Shown piece after piece: positions 8,183 to 17,941 of a stretch of DNA of 64,000 bases. The stretch covers positions 1-64,000 of the forward strand of contig NZ_PGVE01000017.1 of NCBI RefSeq assembly GCF_002860255.1, in the 5' to 3' direction. Within the stretch, counting starts at the first letter, position 1; each line of letters opens with the position of its first letter. The notes beneath the pieces are model-generated. The model was not told the origin of the DNA. It saw nothing but the letters and a program-made list of their open reading frames with translations, and made no database searches. The DNA is from Neobacillus cucumis (GTDB lineage Bacteria; Bacillota; Bacilli; Bacillales; Cytobacillaceae). The translations under genes and the position numbers were made by a program.

Positions 8183-9697
8183 GTGGGAAATCGTTATATA
8201 AAAATCAATGAGAATGATAACGTTGCCATTACGGTAAATGCCATCCCAGCAGGCACCATTGTCATGGATGCTATTCCAGCAAATCAGGATATTGCTCAAG
8301 GGCATAAAATTGCCTTATGCAATATTGGAGAAGGTGAACCGATCATTCGATATGGCGTCACATTAGGATATGCCTTACATTCTATTAAAAAGGGCGACTG
8401 GATCAATGAACATATGTTGAAGCTCCCAATCCCTCCAGCATTGGATGAGATGGAGTTTGCAACCAATTTGATTAAAGATCTGCCAGAACCGCCAGTTAGA
8501 ACGTTTATGGGGTATCCAAACAAAAACCGTGGGTATGCAGGCACAAGAAATATATTGGGAATTGTTACTACTGTTCAATGTGTAACAGGTATTTTAAATA
8601 ACGCGGTAAAGCGAATCAAACAAGAACTTCTTCCAAAGTATCCAAATGTAGATGATGTGGTAGAGATCAATCATACCTATGGATGCGGTGTCGCCATCAA
8701 TGCCCCTGAAGCAAAAATCCCGATTCGAATGCTGCAAAACATGGTCAAACATCCGAATTTCGGTGGAGAGACGATGATCATCTCTTTAGGATGTGAAAAA
8801 CTAACATTAGAAATGTTGTTGGATGAGGAATATAACACTCCCGACAATGTAGTAATATTTCAAAATGAAATGGGCCATCAGGCTATCATGGCAGAAATAA
8901 TTCGAATGGCAGAAAACAAATTGAAAAAATTGAATGAAAGAGTTCGTGTTGAGTTGCCTCTATCTGAGTTATGCATTGGATTACAATGCGGTGGAAGTGA
9001 TGCTTTCTCAGGTGTAACAGCGAACCCTTCCGCAGGTTTTGCTGCCGATATGTTAGTCAATGCAGGTGCGACCGTTATGTTTTCTGAAGTAACTGAGGTC
9101 CGTGACGGCGTCCATATTATTGCAGAGCGTTGTGTGAACGAAGAAGTTGGCAAAAAATTAGCTGATGAGATGAAATGGTATGATCAATACCTAAATAATG
9201 GTCAAGTCGACCGTTCAGCGAATCCAACACCTGGAAATAAAAAGGGTGGTCTATCAAATATTGTGGAAAAAGCAATGGGTTCGATTGCTAAATCTGGTAA
9301 ATCTCCGATTGTAGAAGTTCTTTCACCAGGAGAACGACCAACGAAAAAGGGGATGATTTTTGCTGCCACCCCAGCCAGTGACTTTGTATGTGGCTCTTGC
9401 CAGTTATCTAGTGGAATTACACTCCAAGTTTTTATGACAGGACGAGGAACTCCGTATGGATTAGCAACTGCTCCAGTGATTAAAGTATGTTCAAGAAATG
9501 ACATGAAAGATATGTGGCAAGACTTAATTGATGTGAATGCAGGGCCAATTGCTACAGGTGAAGCAACCATTCAAGAAATTGGAACTCTATTATTCAATGA
9601 AATTATCGATGTTGCCAGCGGAAGAAAACAAACTTTTGCAGAAGAATACGAAATTTATAATGATTTTACCCTGTTCAATCCAGCACCAATAACCTGA
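8183..9697 (+). CDS. garD: Galactarate dehydratase
   Basis: The 504-residue protein is a UxaA-family dehydratase that converts galactarate to 5-keto-4-deoxy-D-glucarate, using iron. It has an N-terminal SAF-type domain (about 1-95) and the long catalytic UxaA region. It follows the GarD rather than altronate dehydratase branch: [34 protein letters not shown] and [12 protein letters not shown] are GarD-like. [15 protein letters not shown] is present. The GTG start follows AGGAGGAG. Other genes of galactarate use (gudP, glucarate dehydratase, aldolase) are not in the window, so it stands as a single gene with its LysR regulator. Confidence 0.9.
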   Translation: MGNRYIKINENDNVAITVNAIPAGTIVMDAIPANQDIAQGHKIALCNIGEGEPIIRYGVTLGYALHSIKKGDWINEHMLKLPIPPALDEMEFATNLIKDLPEPPVRTFMGYPNKNRGYAGTRNILGIVTTVQCVTGILNNAVKRIKQELLPKYPNVDDVVEINHTYGCGVAINAPEAKIPIRMLQNMVKHPNFGGETMIISLGCEKLTLEMLLDEEYNTPDNVVIFQNEMGHQAIMAEIIRMAENKLKKLNERVRVELPLSELCIGLQCGGSDAFSGVTANPSAGFAADMLVNAGATVMFSEVTEVRDGVHIIAERCVNEEVGKKLADEMKWYDQYLNNGQVDRSANPTPGNKKGGLSNIVEKAMGSIAKSGKSPIVEVLSPGERPTKKGMIFAATPASDFVCGSCQLSSGITLQVFMTGRGTPYGLATAPVIKVCSRNDMKDMWQDLIDVNAGPIATGEATIQEIGTLLFNEIIDVASGRKQTFAEEYEIYNDFTLFNPAPIT

Positions 9698-9805
9698 TTA
9701 AAGGATGAATACTTTTTGATTGGCTGATCAACATATGCTATTACCTTTTGAAAAGAGGTATTGAAATGGAGAAATTATTCAGAGGTATAAACATCCCAAG
9801 AATGA

Positions 9806-10060
9806 TTAAAATCAAAAGAAAAGCTTATCAAGGTTGAAAAATCGGAAGAGTATTTAAAATCCCTTCATATCCGCCAGGTGAGGGTACGGATACATCAGGA
9901 TATTGCTAGTATCGAGGTAGAACCGGCTTATATGAAGATAATTCTTGAAAATCATGACTCGATTGAAAGAAAACTTCAAGAATTCGGTTACAAATATATA
10001 ACGTTGGATTTAATTGGTTATCAGAGCGGCAGCATGAACAAAGTTCTTGGTGGAAAATAA
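9806..10060 (+). pseudogene. larE: C-terminal remnant of larE (sulfur transferase for nickel-pincer cofactor)
   Basis: An open frame with no proper start encodes about 84 residues ending in IDRKLQEFG-like helix and YKYITLDLIGYQSGSMN; the part VRVRIHQDIASIEV precedes it. These are the C-terminal motifs of LarE, the ATP-dependent sacrificial sulfur transferase that helps build the nickel-pincer cofactor. The N-terminal PP-loop domain is absent: a TGA at 9803 closes the frame. No larA, larB or larC is nearby. A short GTG-start peptide (from 9878) could be made but would be non-functional. Confidence 0.65.
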
Positions 10061-10124
10061 GTTAACTTATTTTCCCTCTACTCGATTATATAAATTGTGT
10101 AGGGTACTACTAGACAAACTGTGA

Positions 10125-10169
10125 AGCCTCTTTTGCTATGTTGGGAAACCCAATAAGGCAAAAGAGGCT
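10125..10169. terminator. Long hairpin upstream of dbpA
   Basis: AGCCTCTTTTGC and GCAAAAGAGGCT form a perfect 12-bp stem, with an inner TTGGG / CCCAA stem around AAA. A short T-run follows (ATTTTC). It probably ends transcription from the larE remnant locus. Confidence 0.55.
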
Positions 10170-10378
10170 ATTTTCATGGAGGTCATGCAAACAACCACAG
10201 GATATTCGTTTAGGAAGGTATAAGTTCACAAATGAGAGAAACGTGAAAGAATCGTTTGAAATGTTTATATGAGCGAAAGTTTCAAGTATAATGAACCATA
10301 TTCAGATTATGCATATGATATTTCTTTGAGAGAAATCTATAGATAAGCGGGATAAAAATAAATAAACGAGGTCTATAC

Positions 10379-11824
10379 ATGAGTGAAACCAGATTTGACG
10401 ATTATAAATTAAGTGTTGAAATCAAAAGATCTTTGAGGATATTAAAATACGAAGCTCCGACAGAAGTTCAGAGCAAAGTGATTCCATTAGCTTTGGAAAA
10501 ACATGATCTTGTTGTAAAATCGCAAACAGGCAGCGGCAAGACTGCGTCCTTTGGAATTCCTCTTTGCGAAATGATTGAATGGGAAGAAAAATCGCCACAG
10601 GCCATAATTCTTACCCCGACCAGAGAGCTGGCTGCTCAGGTTCGCGAAGACATTACGAATATCGGAAGGTTTAAAAGGCTCAAAGCAATGGCAGTTTACG
10701 GAAAAGAACCTTTTACGAAACAAAAGGAAGAGTTGAAACAAAAAACCCATGTAGTTGTTGGTACCCCAGGACGTGTGTTGGATCATATTGAAAGAGGAAC
10801 CTTGGTTTTAGATAAAATTAAGTATCTAATTATTGATGAAGCAGATGAAATGCTTAATATGGGTTTTATTGATGAAGTAGAAGCAATTATAAATGAACTC
10901 CCTTTAAACAGAGTAACTATGGTTTTTTCGGCAACATTGCCTAAAGATGTTGAAAATCTCTGCTATAAATATATGGAAAATCCTATTAATGTCGAGATTG
11001 AGGCTGCCGGGATTACGACGGATACAATAGAACATCGTCTAATCGAAGTGATGGATGATGAAAAAATTACACTCCTGAAAGGCATTACCGTGGTTGAAAA
11101 TCCAGACAGCTGCCTTATTTTTTGCCGAACAAAAGAACACGTCGAAACTGTCTTTGCCGAATTGGAAGAAGCTCATTATTCTTGTGAAAGACTCCATGGC
11201 GGATTAGAACAACAAGATCGATTTGCAGTAATGGACGGTTTCAAAATGGGGAATTTCCGTTATTTAGTTGCCACCGACGTAGCTGCACGTGGAATTGATA
11301 TTGACAATGTGACACTTGTTATCAACTATGATGTTCCAATGGAAAAAGAGAGTTATGTCCACCGAACAGGCCGTACCGGTCGCGCAGGTAATAAAGGAAA
11401 AGCGATTACGTTTGCGACACCTTATGAAGGGAAATTCGTCAAAGACATTGAACGGTATATTGGCTTTGAAATTCCCATAATGGATGCACCCAAGCCACAT
11501 GAAATTGCTGGTAAGAAGGCTGCTTTCGAAGAAAAAATCAGCGGCCGTCGAGTCGTAAGAAATAATAAAACAGCAAGAATAAACCAAGATATCATGAAAC
11601 TATATTTTAGCGGTGGAAAAAAGAAGAAGATCCGAGCAGTAGATTTGGTTGGAACGATTGCGAAAATTCCAGGAGTAACTGCAGATGATATTGGGATAAT
11701 TACAATCCAAGATCAAATGTCCTATGTTGATATACTGAATGGAAAAGGCTCGCTCGTTTTACAAGCGATGGAGAACGCAACCATAAAGGGAAAGAAGTTA
11801 AAAGTGAGTAAAGCCCTTAAATAA
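10379..11824 (+). CDS. dbpA: DEAD-box RNA helicase DbpA/YxiN
   Basis: The 481-residue helicase has SQTGSGKT (48-55), PTRELA (about 80-85), TPGRVLD (about 129-135), DEAD (153-156), SAT and [10 protein letters not shown] in order. After the RecA-like core comes a C-terminal DbpA RNA-binding domain (about residue 405 to the end), including [19 protein letters not shown]. DbpA/YxiN binds hairpin 92 of 23S rRNA and acts in 50S assembly. B. subtilis YxiN has almost the same length. The upstream leader is over 200 bases, and no other gene shares the unit. Confidence 0.95.
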   Translation: MSETRFDDYKLSVEIKRSLRILKYEAPTEVQSKVIPLALEKHDLVVKSQTGSGKTASFGIPLCEMIEWEEKSPQAIILTPTRELAAQVREDITNIGRFKRLKAMAVYGKEPFTKQKEELKQKTHVVVGTPGRVLDHIERGTLVLDKIKYLIIDEADEMLNMGFIDEVEAIINELPLNRVTMVFSATLPKDVENLCYKYMENPINVEIEAAGITTDTIEHRLIEVMDDEKITLLKGITVVENPDSCLIFCRTKEHVETVFAELEEAHYSCERLHGGLEQQDRFAVMDGFKMGNFRYLVATDVAARGIDIDNVTLVINYDVPMEKESYVHRTGRTGRAGNKGKAITFATPYEGKFVKDIERYIGFEIPIMDAPKPHEIAGKKAAFEEKISGRRVVRNNKTARINQDIMKLYFSGGKKKKIRAVDLVGTIAKIPGVTADDIGIITIQDQMSYVDILNGKGSLVLQAMENATIKGKKLKVSKALK

Positions 11825-11886
11825 TCAAAACAAGCAAGGATGTTCCGCCACACATAAAAAGGTTAGATTATAGGTGTTTTTTGAGG

Positions 11887-11940
11887 GATGTCTCTCGTAT
11901 AACCGTTGGCCATTTTATAAGAGAGACGTCTATTTCTTTC
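11887..11940 (+). terminator. Terminator of dbpA
   Basis: GATGTCTCTC pairs with GAGAGACGTC (one G-T pair) across a 24-base loop, followed by TATTTCTTTCT. Confidence 0.55.
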
Positions 11941-12038
11941 TACAATACGTCTTTCTTCTCTAAACGACATCACAGCACCACATAGGTACATGTGCATAAG
12001 ATGATAAGTGCACAATAATGGAGGTGTGATGTTCAAAC

Positions 12039-14378
12039 ATGAGGTTTTTCAACCCTTATAGACAATATACGCCTGTTACGGCTTATCTAGCAGATAGACC
12101 CATTTATGTAAATGGGACGGAAGTAAATACACTGGGCTATCCTGTTCTACAATTTTTCCCGAATAACGCACAGTATCCATTCGTATATTTACCGATATCG
12201 GAGTTTACAAGAATAGGAGCAAGGGTTCATTGGGACGAAAAACAAATGGCTTTTCATGTAACGAGTGATTATGATGCATTAAAAGCTCAAAATGAACATT
12301 TAATGCAAAAGCTAATGGAACTAAAAAGGCTCGTAAGGAATCAGGATTTACGGGCTGATAGCCAAAACTGGCAAATGCATTTAGGGGACCAGGGAAATAC
12401 AAATTATTCGACCGCCACATTGCCCGTGGAGATGACCTTAAAGAAAGATCCATTTAAAAATGCTTCATCCCTGTTTAGTGTAGACCAAAATCAGCTGTAT
12501 TCTGTGGAACGGATTGAGAAAAAAATTCTTTCTGCAACCAACTTGGACACCTATCAAGAGAAGTGGGATTTTTCAACAGAAAACCAGGATGCTTTTCTTG
12601 ATTTGATTGCAAAAGATGGAGTGATATACGCTTCCACCATGAATAAACTTTATGCTATTCAGGATAACGGCACCTCTTCGCAGATTTTATGGAGTATTGA
12701 TACGTTTGCCAATCGGCTTTTAATAGACCAAAATACATTATTTTTTTACACCCGAAACACTGCGGGTCTTGAAGGAATTGGAGCTGTTGATGCCAAAAAC
12801 GGTCAAAGTAAATGGAATTATACCCTTAAAACAAATGAACAAATAGCAGGTGTTTTGGCTGCAGGTGGCAACCGCCTGTATGCCAATATACGGAACCCGG
12901 TTCAAATGACTTCAAAAATGTATGCGTTTGATTCTGCTTCGAGCACTGTACTTTGGACATTGGATGTTGCTGCAGGGGCGTCCATCTACGGAGCTCCTGT
13001 ATATAAAGAGGAAAAGCTTTATTTGGATTTGAAAAATACAACAAGGAATATTCTAGCTATTGATGCAGCAACAGGAAGGACTTTGTGGAAGTTTAGCCCA
13101 ACAGGTATCTTTACGCAGCCCCTTTCTGTAACAACTGATTCGGTCATTGTCCTTGATGATACGAATATTTACGCAATTGATAAAAATACAGGAATCCAAA
13201 AATGGAAGACCCTATATGCCGAGCAGTTTGTTGCAGGCGGACTTCAGACCATTAGAGGTTCAGATGGAATGGTCGTTGCATCAGACAAAATCATATTGGA
13301 GAATTACAACAAAATAAAATTCTTTAATACAACCAATGGACAGCTTATTTATTCAACCCTTCAGCTTTCTACTCCTACTGGCGGTGTTGGCGTACGGCCA
13401 ATAGGCGTCATCGATGACACCATTTTTGTAACAGAGTCTAATCAAATCCTTTACACGTACGCAGTGCCAAAACCAACCCAAATAGATACAGTCAAGCCAA
13501 CGGCAACGATTGATTTACAAGCATTGAACCAGCTTTCTGTTCAAGATGGGAAATATCAAATTAACATACCGGTTGCAATCAGCGAAGATGCAGATATGGA
13601 TGTAACGATTGTCGATGAAAGTGGGCAGTCAGTTCAAACAATCGGATGGGGACGTCACCTGAAGGGGACATCTAATTTCTATTGGGATGGAAAAAATAGC
13701 AGGGGCTTTAACGTAATCCGTGGAAATTACCATCCTGTAGTCAAGCTCATAGATCTCGCTGGAAATACGAATATGTATGATGCGCGTGACAAGGTCATTC
13801 AAATAACGGAAGGTTTTGGTTTAACTGTAAAAAATTCAAATCTCCGTACGGCAGCAGACACACAAAGTACCATCCTAACGACCATCCCTGCTGGTTCTGA
13901 GGTGATCATAACAGGTGAAACGGGTGATTGGTATCAGGTAGAGTACAGGATAATCAGCTCAGTACTGAACGGATTTATCTTCAAACCATTAATAAAAGTT
14001 CCATCCAATCAGGAGATCCAAGCGATTGACAATGCTAAGACCAGGACAAACGCCAACGTGAGAACCTCTGCTGGAACCCAGTATGCGTCAAAAATTGTAC
14101 TGCCGATGAATACAGATATTAAAATTATTTCCGCGCTCGGGGACTGGTATTTAGTAGAGTATAAGAAAGACACCATTTATTCAGATCAGGGTTATGTAGC
14201 TAAATATATTGTTACTCTTCCCATTGTAACAACTTTTGTTTACACCGTTGTTTCCGGCGATACTCTCTGGAAGATCGCCCAGAAGTATGGTGTAACGGTT
14301 GACTCGATAGTCAAAGCCAATAATCTCGATGTAAACCAACCCATTTATATTGGGCAAAAATTGACCATTGTGAAATAA
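12039..14378 (+). CDS. PQQ-like propeller protein with SH3 and LysM cell-wall domains
   Basis: The 779-residue protein starts with a small domain resembling the copper-amine-oxidase N-terminal/stalk fold (about 15-75), followed by a short coiled coil (about 80-105). Repeats with the PQQ-propeller pattern (YAFDSASSTVLWTLD, LAIDAATGRTLWKFS, YAIDKNTGIQKWKT) fill 110-480. A FlgD-like Ig segment follows at about 500-585, then two bacterial SH3 domains (595-655 and 660-725). A LysM domain ends the protein (SGDTLWKIAQKYGVTV, about 737-778). These are wall-binding parts, but the N-terminus MRFFNPYRQYTP has no signal peptide. It may be delivered by lysis or onto the spore, or use a non-classical route. 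A terminator follows. Confidence 0.8.
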   Translation: MRFFNPYRQYTPVTAYLADRPIYVNGTEVNTLGYPVLQFFPNNAQYPFVYLPISEFTRIGARVHWDEKQMAFHVTSDYDALKAQNEHLMQKLMELKRLVRNQDLRADSQNWQMHLGDQGNTNYSTATLPVEMTLKKDPFKNASSLFSVDQNQLYSVERIEKKILSATNLDTYQEKWDFSTENQDAFLDLIAKDGVIYASTMNKLYAIQDNGTSSQILWSIDTFANRLLIDQNTLFFYTRNTAGLEGIGAVDAKNGQSKWNYTLKTNEQIAGVLAAGGNRLYANIRNPVQMTSKMYAFDSASSTVLWTLDVAAGASIYGAPVYKEEKLYLDLKNTTRNILAIDAATGRTLWKFSPTGIFTQPLSVTTDSVIVLDDTNIYAIDKNTGIQKWKTLYAEQFVAGGLQTIRGSDGMVVASDKIILENYNKIKFFNTTNGQLIYSTLQLSTPTGGVGVRPIGVIDDTIFVTESNQILYTYAVPKPTQIDTVKPTATIDLQALNQLSVQDGKYQINIPVAISEDADMDVTIVDESGQSVQTIGWGRHLKGTSNFYWDGKNSRGFNVIRGNYHPVVKLIDLAGNTNMYDARDKVIQITEGFGLTVKNSNLRTAADTQSTILTTIPAGSEVIITGETGDWYQVEYRIISSVLNGFIFKPLIKVPSNQEIQAIDNAKTRTNANVRTSAGTQYASKIVLPMNTDIKIISALGDWYLVEYKKDTIYSDQGYVAKYIVTLPIVTTFVYTVVSGDTLWKIAQKYGVTVDSIVKANNLDVNQPIYIGQKLTIVK

Positions 14379-14390
14379 ATCTATTGAGAA

Positions 14391-14413
14391 AGAGAGCTAA
14401 GGCTCTCTTTTTT
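14391..14413 (+). terminator. Terminator of the propeller/LysM gene
   Basis: AGAGAGC / GCTCTCT stem with a TAAG loop followed by a T-run. Confidence 0.8.
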
Positions 14414-14510
14414 CAATTAATACATTGGTTAGTACATATTCAAGGTAGAGTGGGAATAAACTTACAAGAATAATAGATGTATCATTAAATGGATATAGAA
14501 GGTGACAAGC

Positions 14511-15104
14511 ATGGAAGCGATCGTCTTAGCTGCTGGTTATTCCTGTCGAGCGAATGCGTATAAAATGACTTTGCCATTGGGGCATAGGTCTGTGTTAGAG
14601 CAAACGATTTCTAAATTTGAAGGAATATGCAGCAGGGTCATCATTGTAGCCGGGTTTAAAGCGGAAATCATCCAAGAGGAAATGGCAAAAATCCGCCATA
14701 AAAATGCCTTTTCATTTAAGCTGAAGTATGTTTATAATGAAAACTTTCATCAAGGAATGTTTACTTCCATTCAAAAGGGTTGCAACGAAGTTAATGCCAC
14801 GACCTTCTTTATTACACCCGGAGATTGTCCGCTTGTAAAAAATGAGACCGTTCTTCTATTAGCAGAACACAAAGGAAACGTAGTGATTCCCAGCTTTCAG
14901 TATAAAGGGGGCCACCCTATCAAATTATCAAAACAAGTGAAACAGAAAATTCTCGGAACCAATTCAGAAAGTAATTTGCGTGCGGTCCTTAATGGGTACG
15001 AAAAAGAATACGTGAATGTAGATGACCAGGGAGTAATAATGGATGTTGATACGCAGGAGGATTACCAAAAAGCCATTGATTATTATTTTGGCTCTTTTTC
15101 GTAA
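14511..15104 (+). CDS. Molybdopterin cytidylyltransferase-like protein (PucB/MocA family)
   Basis: The 197-residue protein is a nucleotidyltransferase of the MobA/MocA fold. The N-terminal signature LAAGYSCRANAYKMTLPLG matches the LAAGxSxRxGxxKxLLP motif, with Ala-Asn where Gly is usual. ITPGDCPLV is the metal-binding DxP loop and KGGHPI is the conserved GHP motif. PucB of B. subtilis makes molybdopterin cytosine dinucleotide for xanthine dehydrogenase. Here the gene is 15 kb upstream of the xanthine dehydrogenase operon. The ATG at 14511 is preceded by AGAAGGTG; the GTG at 14502 is part of that site. Confidence 0.75.
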   Translation: MEAIVLAAGYSCRANAYKMTLPLGHRSVLEQTISKFEGICSRVIIVAGFKAEIIQEEMAKIRHKNAFSFKLKYVYNENFHQGMFTSIQKGCNEVNATTFFITPGDCPLVKNETVLLLAEHKGNVVIPSFQYKGGHPIKLSKQVKQKILGTNSESNLRAVLNGYEKEYVNVDDQGVIMDVDTQEDYQKAIDYYFGSFS

Positions 15105-15358
15105 ACTTTGATGCTCTTAAGGCACAAAGAATCGGATACTCCAAGCGTCATGTGTCTCACCAGAGGAGAGTTTGGACAGGATAGGAAGAAATTCCGGTAG
15201 CTATTATTTTAAAGCCTAAATTACTATCTTTGGCTTCCAGTCATAAAGCCCTATTAGGATTTTCAAGTAAAATACACATTTTTTGTGGAACAAGTTTATA
15301 GGTTGATAACCAAAGAATATAATGTTGATGTAAAATTAATTTGTAGGGAGTGCATTTT

Positions 15359-15811
15359 ATGTATCCTAGTCATATACATCAATACTATAATATTCCATAT
15401 ATTCAAGATGGTTATCTATCTGCTGCTCCATTCCAATCAGATTACTATTCGACCCATGATCCAAGACATTTTGGCGGGTTTCAACCTCCGTCTGCTCCAC
15501 CTCCTGGTCTTCATGCTCCAACTCCACCACCATCAGGTCATCATGATCTTGAAGCTGGACCACCAACATCTCCACCCCCATCTGTTGTTCCTCAACAAAC
15601 GCAACATGCAGGAGCATTTGCAGTAGACCCAGGCAGTATGGTCAGATGTTTACACAGATATACCTATGTTTGGTTAAGAGGTTTTGAGCAATTTTGGTTT
15701 TATCCGACATTTATTGGTCGACACTCTGTTTCAGGATATCGTTGGACTGGATCTAGATGGGTAAATTTCGGAATTAGCCTAAGGCAAATTCAATCGTTTA
15801 CTTGCGTATAA
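15359..15811 (+). CDS. Small proline-rich protein with aromatic C-terminal domain
   Basis: The 150-residue protein is not recognised by function. Residues 1-30 are rich in Tyr, His and Pro. Residues 42-80 are almost wholly Pro, His, Ala, Gly and Ser with runs such as PSAPPPGLHAPTPPPSGHH. Residues 95-150 form a compact domain rich in Trp, Phe and Arg (RYTYVWLRGFEQFWFYPTF). Such a disordered Pro-rich arm on a small aromatic domain is seen in spore-surface proteins of Bacillaceae, so a coat role is possible (inference). TAGGGAG eight bases before the ATG at 15359 fixes the start. There is no signal peptide. Confidence 0.6.
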   Translation: MYPSHIHQYYNIPYIQDGYLSAAPFQSDYYSTHDPRHFGGFQPPSAPPPGLHAPTPPPSGHHDLEAGPPTSPPPSVVPQQTQHAGAFAVDPGSMVRCLHRYTYVWLRGFEQFWFYPTFIGRHSVSGYRWTGSRWVNFGISLRQIQSFTCV

Positions 15812-15834
15812 TGAAATTTTGTAAGTGAAACCAA

Positions 15835-15930
15835 ACCAGACTCGCTACTGTTGAGCGAGTTTTGTTTTTTCTTGTTCCAACCTAAATCAAAGACAGTTAT
15901 TCAATTGTATTTTTCATTGCATTGGACATA
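15835..15930. repeat. Duplicated gene end, copy A (with hairpin)
   Basis: This stretch matches 19537-19628 at roughly 90 per cent by eye. It contains the ACTCGC / GCGAGT hairpin with a T-run (15840-15870), TTCCAACCTAAATCAAAGA, and the last codons of a leftward gene ending KNTIE. The hairpin can terminate the rightward proline-rich gene. Confidence 0.7.
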
Positions 15931-16279
15931 ATTGAGCCTTTATTTATATTACTTGAATGTTGCCTTTTTATAATAATGACAAATAAGCTTGCTAATACAC
16001 AGAAAACTCCTGCCAAGAAGAATGCCCACGTATAAGTGTTGAAAAATTTATAGATTAGCCCCCCTCCATAGGCAGCTGTAGCAGCACCTGCCTGATGAGA
16101 TGCATAAATCCAACCATAAACGATTCCACTTTTTTTCGTGCCGAAAATTTGTCTTGAGATAATAATAGTTGGTGGTATTCCAAAACTAATACAGTAAGAA
16201 ACAAAATGGGTACCAATTAAACGGCTTGTTGAAAGCCCGCAAATAAAGAAACTATATGTTAAAGTTGGAGTGGATTTAG
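15897..16279 (-). pseudogene. Remnant of an MFS transporter fused to an SDR gene end
   Basis: The leftward frame is open for about 127 codons without a start. It encodes pieces typical of the C-terminal half of an MFS permease: FFICGLSTSRLIGTHFVSYC, then RQIFGTKKSGIVYGWIYASH, and a last helix WAFFLAGVFCVLASLFVII. The membrane segments expected between SFGIPPT and RQIFG are missing, so it is internally deleted. The last ten codons (MSNAMKNTIE) match the C-terminus of the SDR gene at 19598 (MYNATKNTIE), showing that the fragment is joined to a duplicated SDR gene end. Confidence 0.65.
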
Positions 16280-16280
16280 A

Positions 16281-16565
16281 TTGTTTGACTTTATAATTGA
16301 CTTTATATTTGATTTATTAGGTCCATTCTTCGCTGGAAGTAGTACAGTTTTAAATACAAAAAAAATTGACAAAAACATCGAAATATTAAAACACCAAGAT
16401 TGGTTTAAAAGGATATATGAAGATGAAAAGTATCATAAACTTTTTTTTACAAATAAATATGTAAGAGCTTATTTGCAAAGCAATTTTCGAGTAAAAAAAA
16501 TTGTTCGGAATGAGAAAAATCAAAAAAAGTTTTTGAATTTGCTCGATATTCAATTGAGAAGGTAA
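16281..16565 (+). CDS. Hypothetical small protein
   Basis: The 94-residue product is not recognised. It starts with a hydrophobic stretch (FDFIIDFIFDLLGPFFAGSS, residues 2-21), then a basic, Lys- and Asn-rich helical region with many charged residues. The TTG start has GGAGTGG about ten bases upstream. It abuts the MFS remnant head-on and lies in a decayed region, so it may itself be a recent or marginal gene. Its AT content is very high. Confidence 0.35.
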   Translation: MFDFIIDFIFDLLGPFFAGSSTVLNTKKIDKNIEILKHQDWFKRIYEDEKYHKLFFTNKYVRAYLQSNFRVKKIVRNEKNQKKFLNLLDIQLRR

Positions 16566-16580
16566 TTTACATTGTTTATT

Positions 16581-16690
16581 GAACAAACTGGGTGCTTATG
16601 TTTAACTGCTTCAAGAGTTAAAGATTGGGATGGCTGCCGCGATCCTTTTTTTGATTATTGCACTAAAGGTGCAGGATGTTGAAGATGGGA
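16581..16690 (+). repeat. Dispersed hairpin repeat copy 3
   Basis: The parts are AAACTGGGTGCTTATGTTTAA, then GGGATGGCTGCCGCGATCC followed by seven T, then TTGCACTAAAGGTGCAGGATG. Copy 5 near 20625 shows the same sequence blocks. No gene is seen here. Confidence 0.55.
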
Positions 16691-16733
16691 TATGTAAAGA
16701 AGCATATCCCTAAATGTTATTTAATAACTATTT

Positions 16734-17132
16734 TCAATGAAATATACCGTATAAAAATTTACTAACCCAAAACGCAAGTAAAATCCAAATCAGAATGAAT
16801 AATCCGCCAACAAACCAGTTTTTTGGTTTCCCATTTTTCCTAAGTTCTTCAGCCTTTTCTCTGTTTTCTTTAATAATGTAAGGTGGTATTAATTTTAGTG
16901 CTAATGAAATGCCCAGCGGAACAATAATTAGGTCGTCGAGATAACCCAATACAGGAATGAAGTCAGGGATTAAATCGATAGGACTAAAGGCATAAGCAAC
17001 TACACATATAGCAACCAATTTAGCGTACCAAGGAACTCTATGATCTTTGTATGATAAATAAAGTACGAATAAATTTTGTTTCAGTTTTCTTGCGTATTTT
17101 TTTAACTTTGTTAAAGTATTTTGTTGCTCCAT
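16734..17132 (-). CDS. YkvA/DUF1232 family membrane protein
   Basis: The 132-residue protein carries a DUF1232 core: WYAKLVAICVVAYAFSPIDL followed by IPDFIPVLGYLDDLIIVPLG at about residues 33-72. There is a second hydrophobic segment at 108-130 (WFVGGLFILIWILLAFWVSK). The motif SPIDLIPDFIPVLGYLDD is diagnostic for YkvA. The function of the family is unknown. A ribosome binding site (AGGGGGAG) lies upstream. It is monocistronic. Confidence 0.85.
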   Translation of the reverse strand: MEQQNTLTKLKKYARKLKQNLFVLYLSYKDHRVPWYAKLVAICVVAYAFSPIDLIPDFIPVLGYLDDLIIVPLGISLALKLIPPYIIKENREKAEELRKNGKPKNWFVGGLFILIWILLAFWVSKFLYGIFH

Positions 17133-17151
17133 CTAACTCCCCCTTGTATCT

Positions 17152-17370
17152 ATTAAAACATTTAGGAGCGATGAACTAAAGAGGGGAATATCAATTGTTG
17201 TCGATACTAATGCTTCTCTCTCTGAAGTCGCTAATTATTATACAGAAGAGTTTGCCAAAAGGGACATCAGAGCTTTAGAAATGCCGGCTATTCAGGGAAA
17301 TTCCTTAGATTTAGAAACTTCTACTGAAGCAAATGGAATCTGGGAGACCCAAAGCTCTACCAAGTTATAG
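17152..17370 (+). pseudogene. Start-less open fragment of unknown origin
   Basis: An open frame of about 72 codons runs to TAG at 17368 with no start codon in a suitable place. The translation (KRGISIVVDTNASLSEVANY, then EFAKRDIRALEMPAIQ and STEANGIWE) looks like real protein sequence with sensible composition but is not recognised. It is probably a gene remnant. The rest of the gap to 17621 shows only a partial repeat. Confidence 0.3.
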
Positions 17371-17509
17371 TCTATCTTAGTTCGAAGCCACCATTAACTT
17401 CAGTTGAAATTAGCGTTTTAGGAAACTCAATGTTATTTCTCCCTAAATAAATCCACTGTCCTTGGTTTTCTAACACATTTAACACATTGCTATTTTAAAA
17501 GTAAGCTTG

Positions 17510-17560
17510 TGAAGAAGTGTCCTTAAACTATCGAGGGCATTTGTTTAAGAAGAATGGGGA
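17510..17560 (+). repeat. Partial copy of the dispersed hairpin repeat
   Basis: CCTTAAACTATCGAGGGCAT followed by TTGTTTAAGAAGAATGGGGA matches the left half of the repeat seen near 20625. The right half is absent. Confidence 0.35.
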
Positions 17561-17620
17561 CCTAAACAAATAAAGGTTCACCTATTACTATATAAAAGTC
17601 TACATTTATTTTTACAGAGA

Positions 17621-17941
17621 CTAAATTTTAAATTCAATCCCGTTTTCTATATATATTGTGTTTTGTATTCCGGTTAGGTTTGCCACATATTCAAATACAT
17701 TTTTGGCTGTGCCTATGATTATCTCGCTCAGTCCTAAGTTGTCAAACACGCGTGCATAGCAGCGGATAATCAACGTATCATTTTCGTTTAACAGATGAAA
17801 ATAGACGGTTTCCTTATGTATTTTCGAAAAACAATGGATAAATAGATATTCATCTGTTGGTTCGATTCCTTTTAACAAAAGTTCTTTTTGAACTATTCGT
17901 TTGATTTCCGCGGTTTGTTTATCTGATAAATTTATTCTCAT
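17621..17941 (-). CDS. Hypothetical protein
   Basis: The 106-residue protein is not recognised. It is soluble, with alternating strands and helices and no signal peptide. It has the look of a compact alpha-beta domain (YFHLLNENDTLIIRCYARVF in the middle). No clear binding site precedes the ATG, but the composition is that of a real gene. The neighbours are unrelated, and the region is rich in remnants. Confidence 0.45.
   Translation of the reverse strand: MRINLSDKQTAEIKRIVQKELLLKGIEPTDEYLFIHCFSKIHKETVYFHLLNENDTLIIRCYARVFDNLGLSEIIIGTAKNVFEYVANLTGIQNTIYIENGIEFKI

Noticed and set aside
15285-15626. Rightward frame overlapping the proline-rich protein, rich in Leu and His
   Set aside because: It is an out-of-frame reading of the Pro/His-rich codons; the other frame has the correct ribosome binding site.
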